From Persicimonas caeni (GTDB lineage Bacteria; Myxococcota_A; Bradymonadia; Bradymonadales; Bradymonadaceae), in the NCBI RefSeq assembly GCF_006517175.1, contig NZ_CP041186.1, positions 4,677,074 to 4,741,073 of the forward strand: a stretch of DNA of 64,000 bases, given 5' to 3'. Made by a program: the position numbers and the translations under genes. The notes beneath the pieces were generated by a model. The model made no database searches. It was not told the DNA's origin and saw only the letters and a program-made list of their open reading frames with translations. Positions 34,238 to 44,334 of this stretch are shown in pieces. Position 1 is the first letter of the stretch. Every line of letters begins with the position of its first letter.

Positions 34238-34365
34238 CAAAAGAGCCAAAGAGCAAAAAAGCAAGAGAGCAAAAGAGCAAAAAAGCAAGAGAGCAAAAGT
34301 AGCGAAAAAGTAAATGAGTTACGTGCGCCGCTGTTGCTCTTTAGCTCTTTCGCTTATTGGCTCTT
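34238..34365. repeat. A-rich tandem repeat with complementary T-rich tract
   Basis: From the rhomboid stop, AAAGAGC/AAAAAAGC words are repeated (a 24-bp unit twice), followed at 34335-34365 by GCTCTTTAGCTCTTTCGC and GGCTCTTTT, which can pair back. The RNA would form a long A-U-rich hairpin ending in U-runs and probably terminates the rhomboid transcript. A similar structure stands behind the phosphorylase gene at 52787-52990. Confidence 0.6.
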
Positions 34366-34458
34366 TTACTTCCTGCACTTGATTGCACCCGCTCCCGTTC
34401 CTACACTGCGCCAAATATCCTGCGAACGACCACACCTTTAGCATCGGACGTCAAGAAT

Positions 34459-35727
34459 ATGGAAAAACTCGAGATTACTCGCGAATTCGTCGAGCGTATG
34501 CCCAAGACGGATTTGCACGTGCACCTAGATGGAAGCCTTCGCCTGGAGACGATCCTCGAACTCGCCGAAGAGCAGGGCGTCAAGCTGCCCAACGGGGCGG
34601 ACACCCCCGAGAAGCTCGCCAAGGCGATTCATATGGGCGAGGTGTGCAAGGACCTGACTGACTACCTCAAGGCGTTCGACGTGACGTTGAGCGTGCTGCA
34701 GACCGAAGAGGCGCTGTACCGCGCGGCCTTCGAGCTGGGCGAAGACGCCGCCAAAGAGGGCGTCAAGTACATGGAAGTGCGCTACTCGCCGCTGCTTCAC
34801 ACCGAGCAGGGCTTGAGCTTTCCGGTCATCGTCGAAGCCGTCGGCGAGGGCCTGCGCGAAGCCAAGCGCCAGTACGGATTGATGAGCGGCCAGATCATCT
34901 GCGGCATCCGCCACATCACCCCCGAGTCGTCGCTGCGGCTCGCCGAGCTGTGTGTCGCCTTCAAGAACAAAGGCGTCGTCGGCTTCGACCTGGCCGGCGC
35001 CGAGGCGAATAACCCGCCCAAAGACCACCGCGACGCGTTCTACCTGATCCGCAACAACAACGTGAATCTGACCATCCACGCCGGCGAGGCCTACGGCCCC
35101 GAGAGCGTACACCAGGCGATTCACATGTGCGGCGCGCACCGCATCGGCCACGGCGTTCGCCTTCGCGAGGACGGCGACCTGCTCAACTACGTCAATGACC
35201 ACCGCATCCCGCTGGAGATGTGCCCGACGTCGAACGTGCAGACCCGCGCCTGCGAGAGCTTCGAGAGCCACCCGCTGCCGTTCTACCTGTCGTACGGGCT
35301 GCGCGTGACGATCAACACCGACAACCGCCTGGTCACCGACACGACGATGACCGAGGAGATCTGGCGCTGCGTGGAGCACTACGACCTGAATATCGGCGAC
35401 CTGCGCAAGCTGATGATCGCCGGGTTCAAGTCCTCGTTCATGCCGTACCGCAAAAAGCGCACCGTCACCGCCCGCGCCTGCGCCGAGTTCGACAAGCTCG
35501 TCGCCGAGTTCGAAGAGAGCCAGGGCGCCAAGGCCGTGCAAGATCCGCGCGTGGCCCAGGAGATCGCCATCCAGAAGGCCTCGGCCGACGCAACCAAGCC
35601 GCAGGTCGAGCTCGACCCGTATTCGGGCCGCAGCGGTGTGACGCCCGAAGATGCCGAGTACGACCTGAACGCCGCCTCGAGCGTCGAAGAGGTCAGCGAG
35701 GTGACTGAAGACGAGAAAGCTTCGTAA
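34459..35727 (+). CDS. add: Adenosine deaminase (422 aa)
   Basis: Metal-dependent TIM-barrel deaminase converting adenosine (and deoxyadenosine) to inosine. Zinc ligands and catalytic residues are all visible: K-T-D-L-H-V-H-L-D-G-S near the N-terminus, I-H-A-G-E (catalytic Glu), H-R-I-G-H-G, and the N-T-D-N-R variant of the S-T-D-[DN] motif. The ATG at 34459 starts M-E-K-L-E-I-T, family-like. A C-terminal extension of about 70 acidic residues (after F-E-E-S-Q-G-A-K) exceeds usual bacterial enzymes of 330-350 residues and has no recognised domain. Cytoplasmic, purine salvage. Confidence 0.93.
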   Translation: MEKLEITREFVERMPKTDLHVHLDGSLRLETILELAEEQGVKLPNGADTPEKLAKAIHMGEVCKDLTDYLKAFDVTLSVLQTEEALYRAAFELGEDAAKEGVKYMEVRYSPLLHTEQGLSFPVIVEAVGEGLREAKRQYGLMSGQIICGIRHITPESSLRLAELCVAFKNKGVVGFDLAGAEANNPPKDHRDAFYLIRNNNVNLTIHAGEAYGPESVHQAIHMCGAHRIGHGVRLREDGDLLNYVNDHRIPLEMCPTSNVQTRACESFESHPLPFYLSYGLRVTINTDNRLVTDTTMTEEIWRCVEHYDLNIGDLRKLMIAGFKSSFMPYRKKRTVTARACAEFDKLVAEFEESQGAKAVQDPRVAQEIAIQKASADATKPQVELDPYSGRSGVTPEDAEYDLNAASSVEEVSEVTEDEKAS

Positions 35728-35736
35728 CGGTTGATT

Positions 35737-36014
35737 CACCACGGGGAGCACGGGGACACGGGGAAAGGCATTTAGTTATGTAGTCCCCGTGTCGCTGTGT
35801 CCTCCGTGGTGAAAATAGACGTTTGCAGCAGAGAATTTACCACGGGGAGCACGGGGACACGGGGAAAGGCATTTAGTTATGTAGTCCCCGTGTCGCTGTG
35901 TCCTCCGTGGTGAAAATAGACGTTTGCAGCAGAGAATTTACCACGGGGAGCACGGGACACGGGGGAAAGACATTTAATCTGCGTATTCCCCGTGTCTCCG
36001 TGCTCCCCGTGGTG
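35737..36014. repeat. Three tandem hairpin repeats (about 101-bp period)
   Basis: Copies at 35737-35814, 35839-35912 and 35940-36014. Each starts ACCACGGGGAGCACGGGGAC, has an AT-rich centre, and ends with a complementary CCCCGTGT...CCGTGGT, forming a long stem. The first two copies and their spacer (GAAAATAGACGTTTGCAGCA) are almost identical, the third diverged, which points to tandem duplication. They fill the whole gap between the adenosine deaminase and GlmU genes. Confidence 0.92.
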
Positions 36015-36063
36015 AAAATCGCCGTTCGCAGTCTCACAAGTGATTCGAATTGGGTGATCCAAA

Positions 36064-37473
36064 ATGGATAACAAGACGAGTTTTCAGGCAGTGATCATGG
36101 CCGCGGGCAAGGGCACGCGCCTCAAGTCGGAGCAGCCGAAGGTTCTCCACGAGGTGTTGGGAAAGCCGATGGTCGCCTATGCGGTCGACGCCGCCCTCGA
36201 GGCGGGCGCCGAGCGGGTGGTCGTGGTGCTCGGCTACGGGCGTGAGCAGGTCCAGTCGTGGCTCGAGGAGCATCGCGACTCCGAGCGGATCGAGTTCGCC
36301 GTGCAGGAGAACCAGCTCGGCACCGCCCACGCGGTGTACGCCGCGCGCGATTACTTCGACGCGGCGCCCGAGTACACCGCGATCCTGTCGGGCGACGTGC
36401 CCAACATGAACGCCGAGGCACTCGGCGACTTCGTCACGAAGACGGCCAACTCGATGTATCCGCTGGGCATGATGACCGCCAAGCTCGACGACCCGGCGCA
36501 CTACGGGCGCGTGCTGCGCAACCCCGACGGCGAGGTCACCGGCGTCATCGAGTACAAGGATGCCACCGAAAAGCAGCGCCAGGTCGACGAGATCAACGCC
36601 GGATTCTACGCGGTCGAGACCGAGTTTCTGGCGCGGTACCTGCCCGAGATCTGCGAGGGGCCGGCCGACAACGCCCAAGGCGAGTACTATCTGACCGACC
36701 TGATCGCCGTCGCCGCGAATCACGCGGGCGTCCACGGCTGGATCATCGACGACATCGGGCTCATCCAGGGCGTCAACACGCGTCGAGACCTCGCCGAGGC
36801 GACGCGTTTTGCCCAAAAGCGCATCAACCAAAAATGGATGGACGAGGGCGTCACCTTCATCGACCCCGACGCCACCTACATCGAGCCCGACGTGCAGCTA
36901 GGCACCGACGTCACGCTGTATCCGGGCGTGCACCTCAAGGGCCAGACGCGCATCGGCTCGGGCACCGTGGTCGAGAACGGCTCGGTCATCACAGACTGCC
37001 AACTCGCCGCGAACGTCCACGTCAAAGCCAACTGCTACCTGACGCTCGCCCGCGTCGACAGCGGCACCGCGCTGGGCCCGTTCGCCCACCTTCGGCCCGG
37101 GTCCGACATCGGCAAGGACTGTAAGGTCGGAAACTTCGTCGAGGTCAAAAAGTCGAAGTTCGAGGACGGCGTCAAAGCCGGCCACTTGAGCTACTTGGGC
37201 GACGCGCACCTGGGCAAAGGCACCAACGTGGGCGCAGGCACGATCACCTGCAACTACGACGGCAAGAAGAAGCACCGCACCGAGGTCGGCGAGGGGTCGT
37301 TCATCGGCTCGAACACCGCCATCGTCGCGCCCGCCAAGCTCGGCAAAAAGGCGTATATCGGCGCCGGCAGCGTGATCACCGACGAAGTCCCCGACGAGTC
37401 GCTCGCGATTGCGCGCGGTCGTCAGAAGAACTTCGACGGTTGGGTGCGTAAGAAGGAAGAAGAGGAGGGTTAA
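36064..37473 (+). CDS. glmU: Bifunctional GlmU: GlcNAc-1-P uridyltransferase / GlcN-1-P acetyltransferase (469 aa)
   Basis: Makes UDP-GlcNAc for peptidoglycan and LPS. The N-terminal nucleotidyltransferase has M-A-A-G-K-G-T-R-L-K-S-E-Q-P-K-V-L-H and the Q-E-N-Q-L-G-T-A-H-A and S-G-D-V-P loops. The C-terminal left-handed beta-helix carries the acetyltransferase residues in A-G-H-L-S-Y-L-G-D and T-C-N-Y-D-G, and ends in the usual I-A-R-G-R-Q. Length is typical. No good ribosome site is seen right before the ATG. The stop overlaps that of the convergent adenosyltransferase gene by two bases. glmS is not adjacent. Confidence 0.95.
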   Translation: MDNKTSFQAVIMAAGKGTRLKSEQPKVLHEVLGKPMVAYAVDAALEAGAERVVVVLGYGREQVQSWLEEHRDSERIEFAVQENQLGTAHAVYAARDYFDAAPEYTAILSGDVPNMNAEALGDFVTKTANSMYPLGMMTAKLDDPAHYGRVLRNPDGEVTGVIEYKDATEKQRQVDEINAGFYAVETEFLARYLPEICEGPADNAQGEYYLTDLIAVAANHAGVHGWIIDDIGLIQGVNTRRDLAEATRFAQKRINQKWMDEGVTFIDPDATYIEPDVQLGTDVTLYPGVHLKGQTRIGSGTVVENGSVITDCQLAANVHVKANCYLTLARVDSGTALGPFAHLRPGSDIGKDCKVGNFVEVKKSKFEDGVKAGHLSYLGDAHLGKGTNVGAGTITCNYDGKKKHRTEVGEGSFIGSNTAIVAPAKLGKKAYIGAGSVITDEVPDESLAIARGRQKNFDGWVRKKEEEEG

Positions 37474-38108
37474 GCGGAGCTACCGGCCGACAGGTTCGGA
37501 TCCCACAGGACCTCGTCGGCCCCGCTTCCCTTCACCGCCGCCCAGCGGCTCCACACGAACAACGCATCACTCAGACGGTTCAGGTACGCGATGGCGTTCG
37601 GGTCGACCTCCTCGGTCTCGGCCAGCGCCACCGTCTTGCGCTCGGCGCGGCGGCAGACCGTGCGCCCCAGGTGCAGCTCGGCGTTCAGCCGCGAGCCGCC
37701 GGGCAGCACGAACGAGCGAAGCTCCGGCAGCTCCTCGTTCATCTTGTCGATGCTCGCCTCGAGCGCAGCCACGTCGGTCTCGTCGACGCGCGGCATCTTC
37801 TCGCCGATATCCTCCGGCAGCGTCGCCAGAATACTCCCCAGGTTGAACAACTCGTGCTGCACGCGCAGCAGCGTGTGCGCCAACTCGTCGAAGGCGTCGT
37901 TGTCGCCGTGCTCGTCGATGAGCGTCTGGCGACACATGCCGATGATGGCGTTGAGCTCGTCGACGGTGCCGTACGAGTCGATGCGCGCGGCGGTCTTCGG
38001 CACGCGCTGGCCGCCGACCAGGCTCGTCTGGCCGCTGTCGCCCTTGCGGGTGTAGACGCGGTTGATGGCTAGTTGGGGATCTTCGAATTTTTTATCTCTT
38101 TCGCTCAT
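37470..38108 (-). CDS. PduO-type cob(I)alamin adenosyltransferase (212 aa)
   Basis: Transfers the adenosyl group of ATP to cob(I)alamin to make coenzyme B12. The ATP site Y-T-R-K-G-D-S-G-Q-T-S-L is at residues 19-30, followed by R-I-D-S-Y-G-T-V-D-E-L-N-A; the C-terminal half has L-P-G-G-S-R-L-N-A-E-L-H, C-R-R-A-E-R and Y-L-N-R-L-S-D-A-L-F, all diagnostic of the PduO/MMAB group. The ATG at 38108 is preceded by AAAGGAG at six bases. Its presence about 4 kb from the cobalamin-riboswitch operon fits use of imported B12. A large hairpin lies just upstream in its leader or promoter. Confidence 0.94.
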   Translation of the reverse strand: MSERDKKFEDPQLAINRVYTRKGDSGQTSLVGGQRVPKTAARIDSYGTVDELNAIIGMCRQTLIDEHGDNDAFDELAHTLLRVQHELFNLGSILATLPEDIGEKMPRVDETDVAALEASIDKMNEELPELRSFVLPGGSRLNAELHLGRTVCRRAERKTVALAETEEVDPNAIAYLNRLSDALFVWSRWAAVKGSGADEVLWDPNLSAGSSA

Positions 38109-38134
38109 CTTACACTCCTTTGATTCATCCAAAT

Positions 38135-38284
38135 GGTTGAGTGGTTGGAGTGGTCGAGTGGTTTCTTGGCTGTAGTGGGTATCCAACTCGCGGCGCCACA
38201 GCCGATGAGACCGCTTTGCTGGAACTTCTCGACCGGGCGAATTCGCTCAATCAAGAAACCACTGTTCCACTGAACCACTCTCCT
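38135..38284. repeat. Inverted repeat upstream of the adenosyltransferase gene
   Basis: GAGTGGTTGGAGTGG...GAGTGGTTTCTTG (38139-38167) pairs with CAAGAAACCACTGTTCCACTGAACCACTC (38250-38279). Both arms also contain short direct GAGTGGT repeats. It lies between the stop of the prolyl oligopeptidase gene and the start of the adenosyltransferase gene; both are on the minus strand, so it may end one transcript or shape the leader of the next. Confidence 0.7.
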
Positions 38285-38286
38285 GC

Positions 38287-40461
<2,175 letters not shown>

Positions 40462-40540
40462 GCGTTGTCTTGGGCGAAAGGAGTCGGGTTTTCGATGGGT
40501 TAGGGTTAATCGAGGAGACGCGACATGTCTAGATTCGTGA

Positions 40541-40762
40541 CACCCACCCCCAGCTCCGGCTATGCCTACGCAGGGGGCTATCAAATCGGAGTTAACGCCC
40601 TTCGGGCTTGCAGTTCGGCGGCCTTGCACGTCCGACGACAGTTAGGGCTCGAGGCGAGTTGCCAGGCAGTTCAGGTGGCGTGGGACGTTCTTCAACTGGG
40701 GCCTTCGCTACCTGGAGCCCGAAGGGCGGAATCCTCCCTTTGATAGCCCCCTGCGAAGGGAG
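40541..40762. repeat. MITE-like element, copy 2, left and central part (interrupted)
   Basis: Left arm CACCCCCAGCTCCGG ... CTACGCAGGGGGCTATCAAA and CGCCCTTCGGGCT, then a core that matches the reverse complement of copy 1 (9267-9518), then the start of the right arm (AGCCCGAAGGGCGG, CCTTTGATAGCCCCCTGCG) up to about 40762. The outer part of the right arm is missing here and reappears at 42277-42305 beyond the IS110-family element. Confidence 0.82.
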
Positions 40763-40841
40763 ATAGGATCGAAGAACGCCCCCTGAAGGGTGTACGGTGT
40801 GGTTGCGATTCCAATCCACCATTCACCCAAAAGGAGGCGTG

Positions 40842-41909
40842 ATGAGTACTATGTACGTTGGCGCAGACATTCACAAGTCGACCTCAACCGTTGTGGTCAA
40901 AGACGAGCAAGGGAGGACGGTAAGCAAGTGGGTCGGCCACACCAGCGCAGAGAATCTGTCGACGCAGGTCATGGCCATCCCCGGTACAGTGCACATGACC
41001 TTTGAAGAGTCTCCGTACGCTGCTTGGATGTGGGATACGCTGCATCCGCTTGTCGACAAGCTGGTGGTGTGTGACCCGAGACGAAACAAGCTCATTGCCG
41101 AAGATGACAAGAGTGACGAAATCGATGCGGAGACCCTGGCTGATCTGCTCCGCGGTGGATTCCTCAAGCCAGTGTACCATGGCTCCCATAGCAGCCGTGA
41201 TATTCGCCATCTGGTCAAGAGTTATCAGCAGGTCATCTCGGATCGAGTGCGCATTAAAAACCGTTTATGCGGGCTCTTCGACGGCTACGGTGTTCGGACA
41301 AACGCCAAAGAGCGCTACACATGTGATCAAAAGGCTCGCGAGACACTGCTCAAGAAGCTTCCAGGGCGCGGCATCCAACAGCGAGGGCGTCGACTCTATG
41401 TCCAGCTTGATCTGCTCGATGAACTGGTCGACGAGGCCCTTCGAGACATGATCGCTGAGGCTCGGCGCTTCGATGCCTTCGAATGGATCAAGAGCATCCC
41501 GGGATTCGGTGATAAGCGAGCTGCCGCGACCATCGGCTGGGTGCGCACCCCCCATCGGTTTCGAGGCAAGCGCCAGTTCTTCAAGTATGTCGGATTGGCT
41601 GTCGTGCATCGAAGCACGTCAGATTGGAGGCAAGGAGCAAAAGGCCTCGAGCGAAAGAACAATGGCCAGACGATGGGGCTCAACAACAAGTACAGCCGGC
41701 CGCTCAAAGATATCATCAAAGGCGCCGCAGTGACGGCCGCAACGACGGACCCGGCATGGGGCGCACATGAGGCTGCACTGATCGATGACGGGATGGACCG
41801 GGAGATCGCCCGGCTGACCATCGCCCGGAAGCTCGCGTCGATCTTATTGTCCATCTGGAAACGAGGAGAACACTACAACGCAGAAAAGACAGTGCTAAGA
41901 GGGTCGTGA
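40842..41909 (+). CDS. IS110/IS1111-family transposase (355 aa)
   Basis: DEDD-type recombinase. The N-terminal RuvC-like domain has V-G-A-D-I-H-K-S-T (first Asp), F-E-E-S-P-Y (Glu) and K-S-D-E-I-D-A-E-T-L (Asp pair). The C-terminal Transposase_20 domain has S-I-P-G-F-G-D-K-R-A-A-A-T-I-G and Y-V-G-L-A-V-V-H-R-S-T-S, where the catalytic Ser is expected. The ATG at 40842 follows AAGGAGG; the 15-codon frame upstream is leader. The reading frame is intact, so the element may still be mobile. IS110 transposases act with a guide (bridge) RNA encoded in the element's non-coding end. Confidence 0.95.
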   Translation: MSTMYVGADIHKSTSTVVVKDEQGRTVSKWVGHTSAENLSTQVMAIPGTVHMTFEESPYAAWMWDTLHPLVDKLVVCDPRRNKLIAEDDKSDEIDAETLADLLRGGFLKPVYHGSHSSRDIRHLVKSYQQVISDRVRIKNRLCGLFDGYGVRTNAKERYTCDQKARETLLKKLPGRGIQQRGRRLYVQLDLLDELVDEALRDMIAEARRFDAFEWIKSIPGFGDKRAAATIGWVRTPHRFRGKRQFFKYVGLAVVHRSTSDWRQGAKGLERKNNGQTMGLNNKYSRPLKDIIKGAAVTAATTDPAWGAHEAALIDDGMDREIARLTIARKLASILLSIWKRGEHYNAEKTVLRGS

Positions 41910-42270
41910 CGTCCACCTGACTCGGAGCGCCAGCTGGCGAGTCCGTGAACAGCGTGGGACGACCTGGTCGGGAAGAGACTCTCGTCGCTTCGTGAGCCGG
42001 CTCAAGCCAGCCGAGTTCCACTGGGAGATTAGTCCACCCGCATGACCAGAACTTATCTTGGCCCTCGAGGTCCAAATAGGAGCGTGGTCGGCACTTTTGC
42101 TACGACCCGATTTAGATAAATGCCCCCCATGAGCATTCACCCAGACTTGTCGCAGGAGATCTCCGAACATACGGGGGTTCCGGACGACACAACCGGTGTT
42201 GCCGGGGGCTAGAAGCTCAAAAGACGAGGGCCCCTTGGAACGAACCACTCTGCTCTTGACCTTCTTCTTC
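41910..42270 (+). ncRNA. Candidate bridge-RNA region of the IS element
   Basis: The 360-base 3' non-coding end of the IS holds no ORF I support. In IS1111-type elements the guide RNA lies in this end. Paired segments are visible (for example GCCAGCTGGC at 41930-41939, GACTCTCGTCGCTTCGTGAGCCGG, CCGGTTGTGTCGTCCGG on the minus strand), consistent with structured RNA. Limits, strand and loop sequences are not determined. Confidence 0.4.
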
Positions 42271-42276
42271 ATAGGA

Positions 42277-42305
42277 GCGTAGCGACCGTAGCTGGGGGAG
42301 GCGTG
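42277..42305. repeat. Outer right arm of MITE-like copy 2, separated by the IS
   Basis: GCGTAGCGACCGTAGCTGGGGGAGG matches GCGTAGTGCGACCGGAGCTGGGGG at the right end of copy 1 and complements the left arm at 40549. Joining 40762 directly to this segment restores a complete element. Confidence 0.8.
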
Positions 42306-42336
42306 GCGAATCATCCACACATCCAACGTCCCCCGA

Positions 42337-43575
42337 TCACCATCCCAACCCCACCCGCCCCATCACGTTCGACAACGTCATCACAAAATACACCTCATCG
42401 CCGACCACCTGCAGATCGACCGGGCCCTCCAAATACCCGTCGGTCGTGCCCAGGTCGAGGGGCCCGGCGAGCACTGCGTCGCAGGAGGTGTCGAACAGGT
42501 AGAGCGCGTCGTCGTTGAAGGCGGTCAGGTAGATGACGCCGCGTGCGTCGATGGTGGCGTTGTGCAGCGACTTATCGTCGGTGGCGTAGACCTCGAGGGG
42601 GTCGCTCGTATCGTGCAGCCACTGCATCGCCTGCAGGTCGAACACGAAGAGGACCGGCGCGGTGGCGCTGGCGAGGTACAGGCGGGTCGCGTCCGGGGTG
42701 ACGAGCGGGCGTCCCGGCGCGCCCATGCGCTCGTCGTCGGTGCGTTCGAGCGCGAAGATCTGGCGCTCCGGGGCGGTCGGGTCGTCGGTCTCGGTCCAAA
42801 GCTCGAGCGCACCGTCGGACGTGACCGTGCCCGAGTAGTGAATCGCGCCGCTACTCACCACGGCGATGCGGGGGCCGTGGGGCGTGTCGATGGCGGCGAT
42901 ATATTGCGGGTTTTTCTTGGCGGTGGGGATGCTCCCGAGAACCTCGCGCGTGTCGCGGTCGAGCACGGTCACCGAGCCCTCGTCAAAGCCTCGGCCGCGC
43001 AGATGCGTGTTGGTCACGTAGATATAGTCGTCGCTGGCCGTGACCCCCTGCGGGGCGTCGAACGCCTCGGTGCCCGCGCCGATCTCGGCGACGACCTCGC
43101 CGGTCTGCGTGCTCGCCACCGTGAGCGTATTCGCCCCCTGGTTGGCGATGTAGGCGAGGTCTCTGGGCGCGTCGACGTACAGGTCGTAGGGGTTGCGGTT
43201 AACCCCGAGGTCGATGAAGAAGGCGTCGAAGGCGCCGGTGGCGGGATCGAAGCGGCTGACGGTGTTGTCGCTGCTCTCGACAACCCACAGGTATCCGTCG
43301 CCGCGGGCGATGGCGTTGGGGTCGGCACCGAGCGTCTGGAAGTCGGCCCAGACGGTCGCGCGGGGCGCGCTCGGGCCCGCCTCACAGACGGGCCCCGCGG
43401 CCTCGTAAGAGCGCGTCGGACCCCCTGCCTCGTCAGGCTCCCCGCACCCAACCAAGCAGAGCGCCACAACCACGACAAGCGAGCACAGCGAGCGCGCCGC
43501 GCGCAGTGTTGCGCGGCCTCGGTAGCCCCGGGCGACCGAAGGGAGTCCGGGGTTGTGCAATCGCCTACTCACCAT
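42337..43575 (-). CDS. BtuG-like beta-propeller lipoprotein (412 aa)
   Basis: Lipoprotein signal (SLVVVVALCLVGC, lipobox L-V-G-C) followed by a YncE/BtuG-like propeller: repeated blades such as G-Y-L-W-V-V-E-S-S-D-N-T-V-S-R-F, N-P-Y-D-L-Y-V-D and Y-I-A-N-Q-G-A-N-T-L-T-V-A. BtuG proteins of Bacteroidetes are surface propellers that bind vitamin B12 very tightly and pass it to BtuB. Here the gene is third in an operon headed by a cobalamin riboswitch, and its ATG (GGTGAGTAG overlap) lies inside the end of the preceding lipoprotein gene, so translation is coupled. I infer B12 binding; the propeller alone would not prove it. Confidence 0.8.
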   Translation of the reverse strand: MVSRRLHNPGLPSVARGYRGRATLRAARSLCSLVVVVALCLVGCGEPDEAGGPTRSYEAAGPVCEAGPSAPRATVWADFQTLGADPNAIARGDGYLWVVESSDNTVSRFDPATGAFDAFFIDLGVNRNPYDLYVDAPRDLAYIANQGANTLTVASTQTGEVVAEIGAGTEAFDAPQGVTASDDYIYVTNTHLRGRGFDEGSVTVLDRDTREVLGSIPTAKKNPQYIAAIDTPHGPRIAVVSSGAIHYSGTVTSDGALELWTETDDPTAPERQIFALERTDDERMGAPGRPLVTPDATRLYLASATAPVLFVFDLQAMQWLHDTSDPLEVYATDDKSLHNATIDARGVIYLTAFNDDALYLFDTSCDAVLAGPLDLGTTDGYLEGPVDLQVVGDEVYFVMTLSNVMGRVGLGW

Positions 43576-44284
43576 GCACCACGCCCACCGCGTCGAGGTC
43601 GAAGCCGACGTTGTCGGCCTCGGAGTTGGTGTTGTCGAGCATGTCGCGGATGCGCACGTAGCGCACCCGGTCGACGCGCTGGTTACCCGAATTCTGGTCG
43701 TCCCAGTTCAGGTCGGCCAAGTCGAACGCGTCACCGCCGGTGATCTGCGGGTCGAGGGGGACGACGGCCGCGGGGTCGTAGGCGTTGGTGGGCGTCCAGC
43801 CCGCGCACCCGGGCCAGCGGCCCGGCTTGGTGGGCTCGTCGGAGCACTCGAAGGTATGCCAGGTCTCGCCGTCGGCGCTGACCGACACCTCGGCGAGCTC
43901 GGCCCACACCTCGTCGGGGTTGTCACGAATCCAAAACGCGTTTTCGAAGACCACGAAATCGGCCCCGGGACCGTCGACGATCGCCCGGTCGAAGCCGAGC
44001 ACGATCTCGCCGCCCGCCCCCAGGCTGAGCACCCAGTGGCGCTCGGCCGCAGGCGTGCTGCTGAACGCCCCGTCGGGCTCCCCGAGCACGTTGTCCGGCA
44101 GGTAGTGCTGCCCCCATCCGGCTCCCTTGCCCGGCTCGAACGACACGACCTCGGTCGCATAGAGCGACGGCTCGGCCGGCCCATCGGCCGCCTCCCCACA
44201 ACCCACGCCAAGCCCCAAGACCCCAAGACTCAAGACCACAAGCCTCCAAGACCCAAGACCCCAAGACAGTTTGCCGTTGCACAT
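43565..44284 (-). CDS. Surface lipoprotein of the B12-regulated operon (239 aa)
   Basis: Lipoprotein (VVLSLGVLGLGVGC lipobox G-V-G-C) with a beta-rich domain: V-L-G-E-P-D-G, L-G-A-G-G-E-I-V-L-G-F-D, I-V-D-G-P-G-A-D-F-V-V-F-E-N-A-F-W, then A-E-V-S-V-S-A-D-G-E-T-W and A-G-W-T-P-T-N. This is the 'cell surface protein' type often found beside TonB receptors; related proteins sit in B12-uptake operons of Bacteroidetes. The ATG at 44284 is preceded by AGGTAGGTG. Second gene of the operon, 48 bases after the first and overlapping the propeller gene. A ligand is not identifiable; a second B12-capture or hand-over role is my inference. Confidence 0.75.
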   Translation of the reverse strand: MCNGKLSWGLGSWRLVVLSLGVLGLGVGCGEAADGPAEPSLYATEVVSFEPGKGAGWGQHYLPDNVLGEPDGAFSSTPAAERHWVLSLGAGGEIVLGFDRAIVDGPGADFVVFENAFWIRDNPDEVWAELAEVSVSADGETWHTFECSDEPTKPGRWPGCAGWTPTNAYDPAAVVPLDPQITGGDAFDLADLNWDDQNSGNQRVDRVRYVRIRDMLDNTNSEADNVGFDLDAVGVVHGE

Positions 44285-44316
44285 CACACACCTACCTCTG
44301 CTCGAGAAGCCCAAAC

Positions 44317-44334
44317 GATCGCCCACCGGCGATC
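44317..44334 (-). promoter_or_regulatory. Intercistronic hairpin between lipoprotein genes 1 and 2
   Basis: Perfect 7-bp stem GATCGCC / GGCGATC with CACC loop, overlapping the stop codon of the first lipoprotein gene. No T-run follows, so it more likely stabilises or partitions the operon mRNA than terminates it. Confidence 0.5.

Larger units (their letters stand above)
40763..42276 (+). mobile_element. IS110-family insertion sequence, IS1111-like subgroup (about 1.5 kb)
   Basis: Ends are deduced from the split palindromic element: ATAGGA occurs at both junctions (40763-40768 and 42271-42276), giving an element of about 1508 bp. Sub-terminal inverted repeats GTGGTTGCGATTCCAA (40799-40814) and TTGGAACGAACCAC (42235-42248, complement) lie 20-35 bases inside the ends, a mark of the IS1111 subgroup. 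The 5' leader is short (about 75 bases) and the 3' non-coding end long (about 360 bases), again IS1111-like. IS110-family elements frequently target palindromic repeats, as here. Exact ends need comparison with an empty site. Confidence 0.85.
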
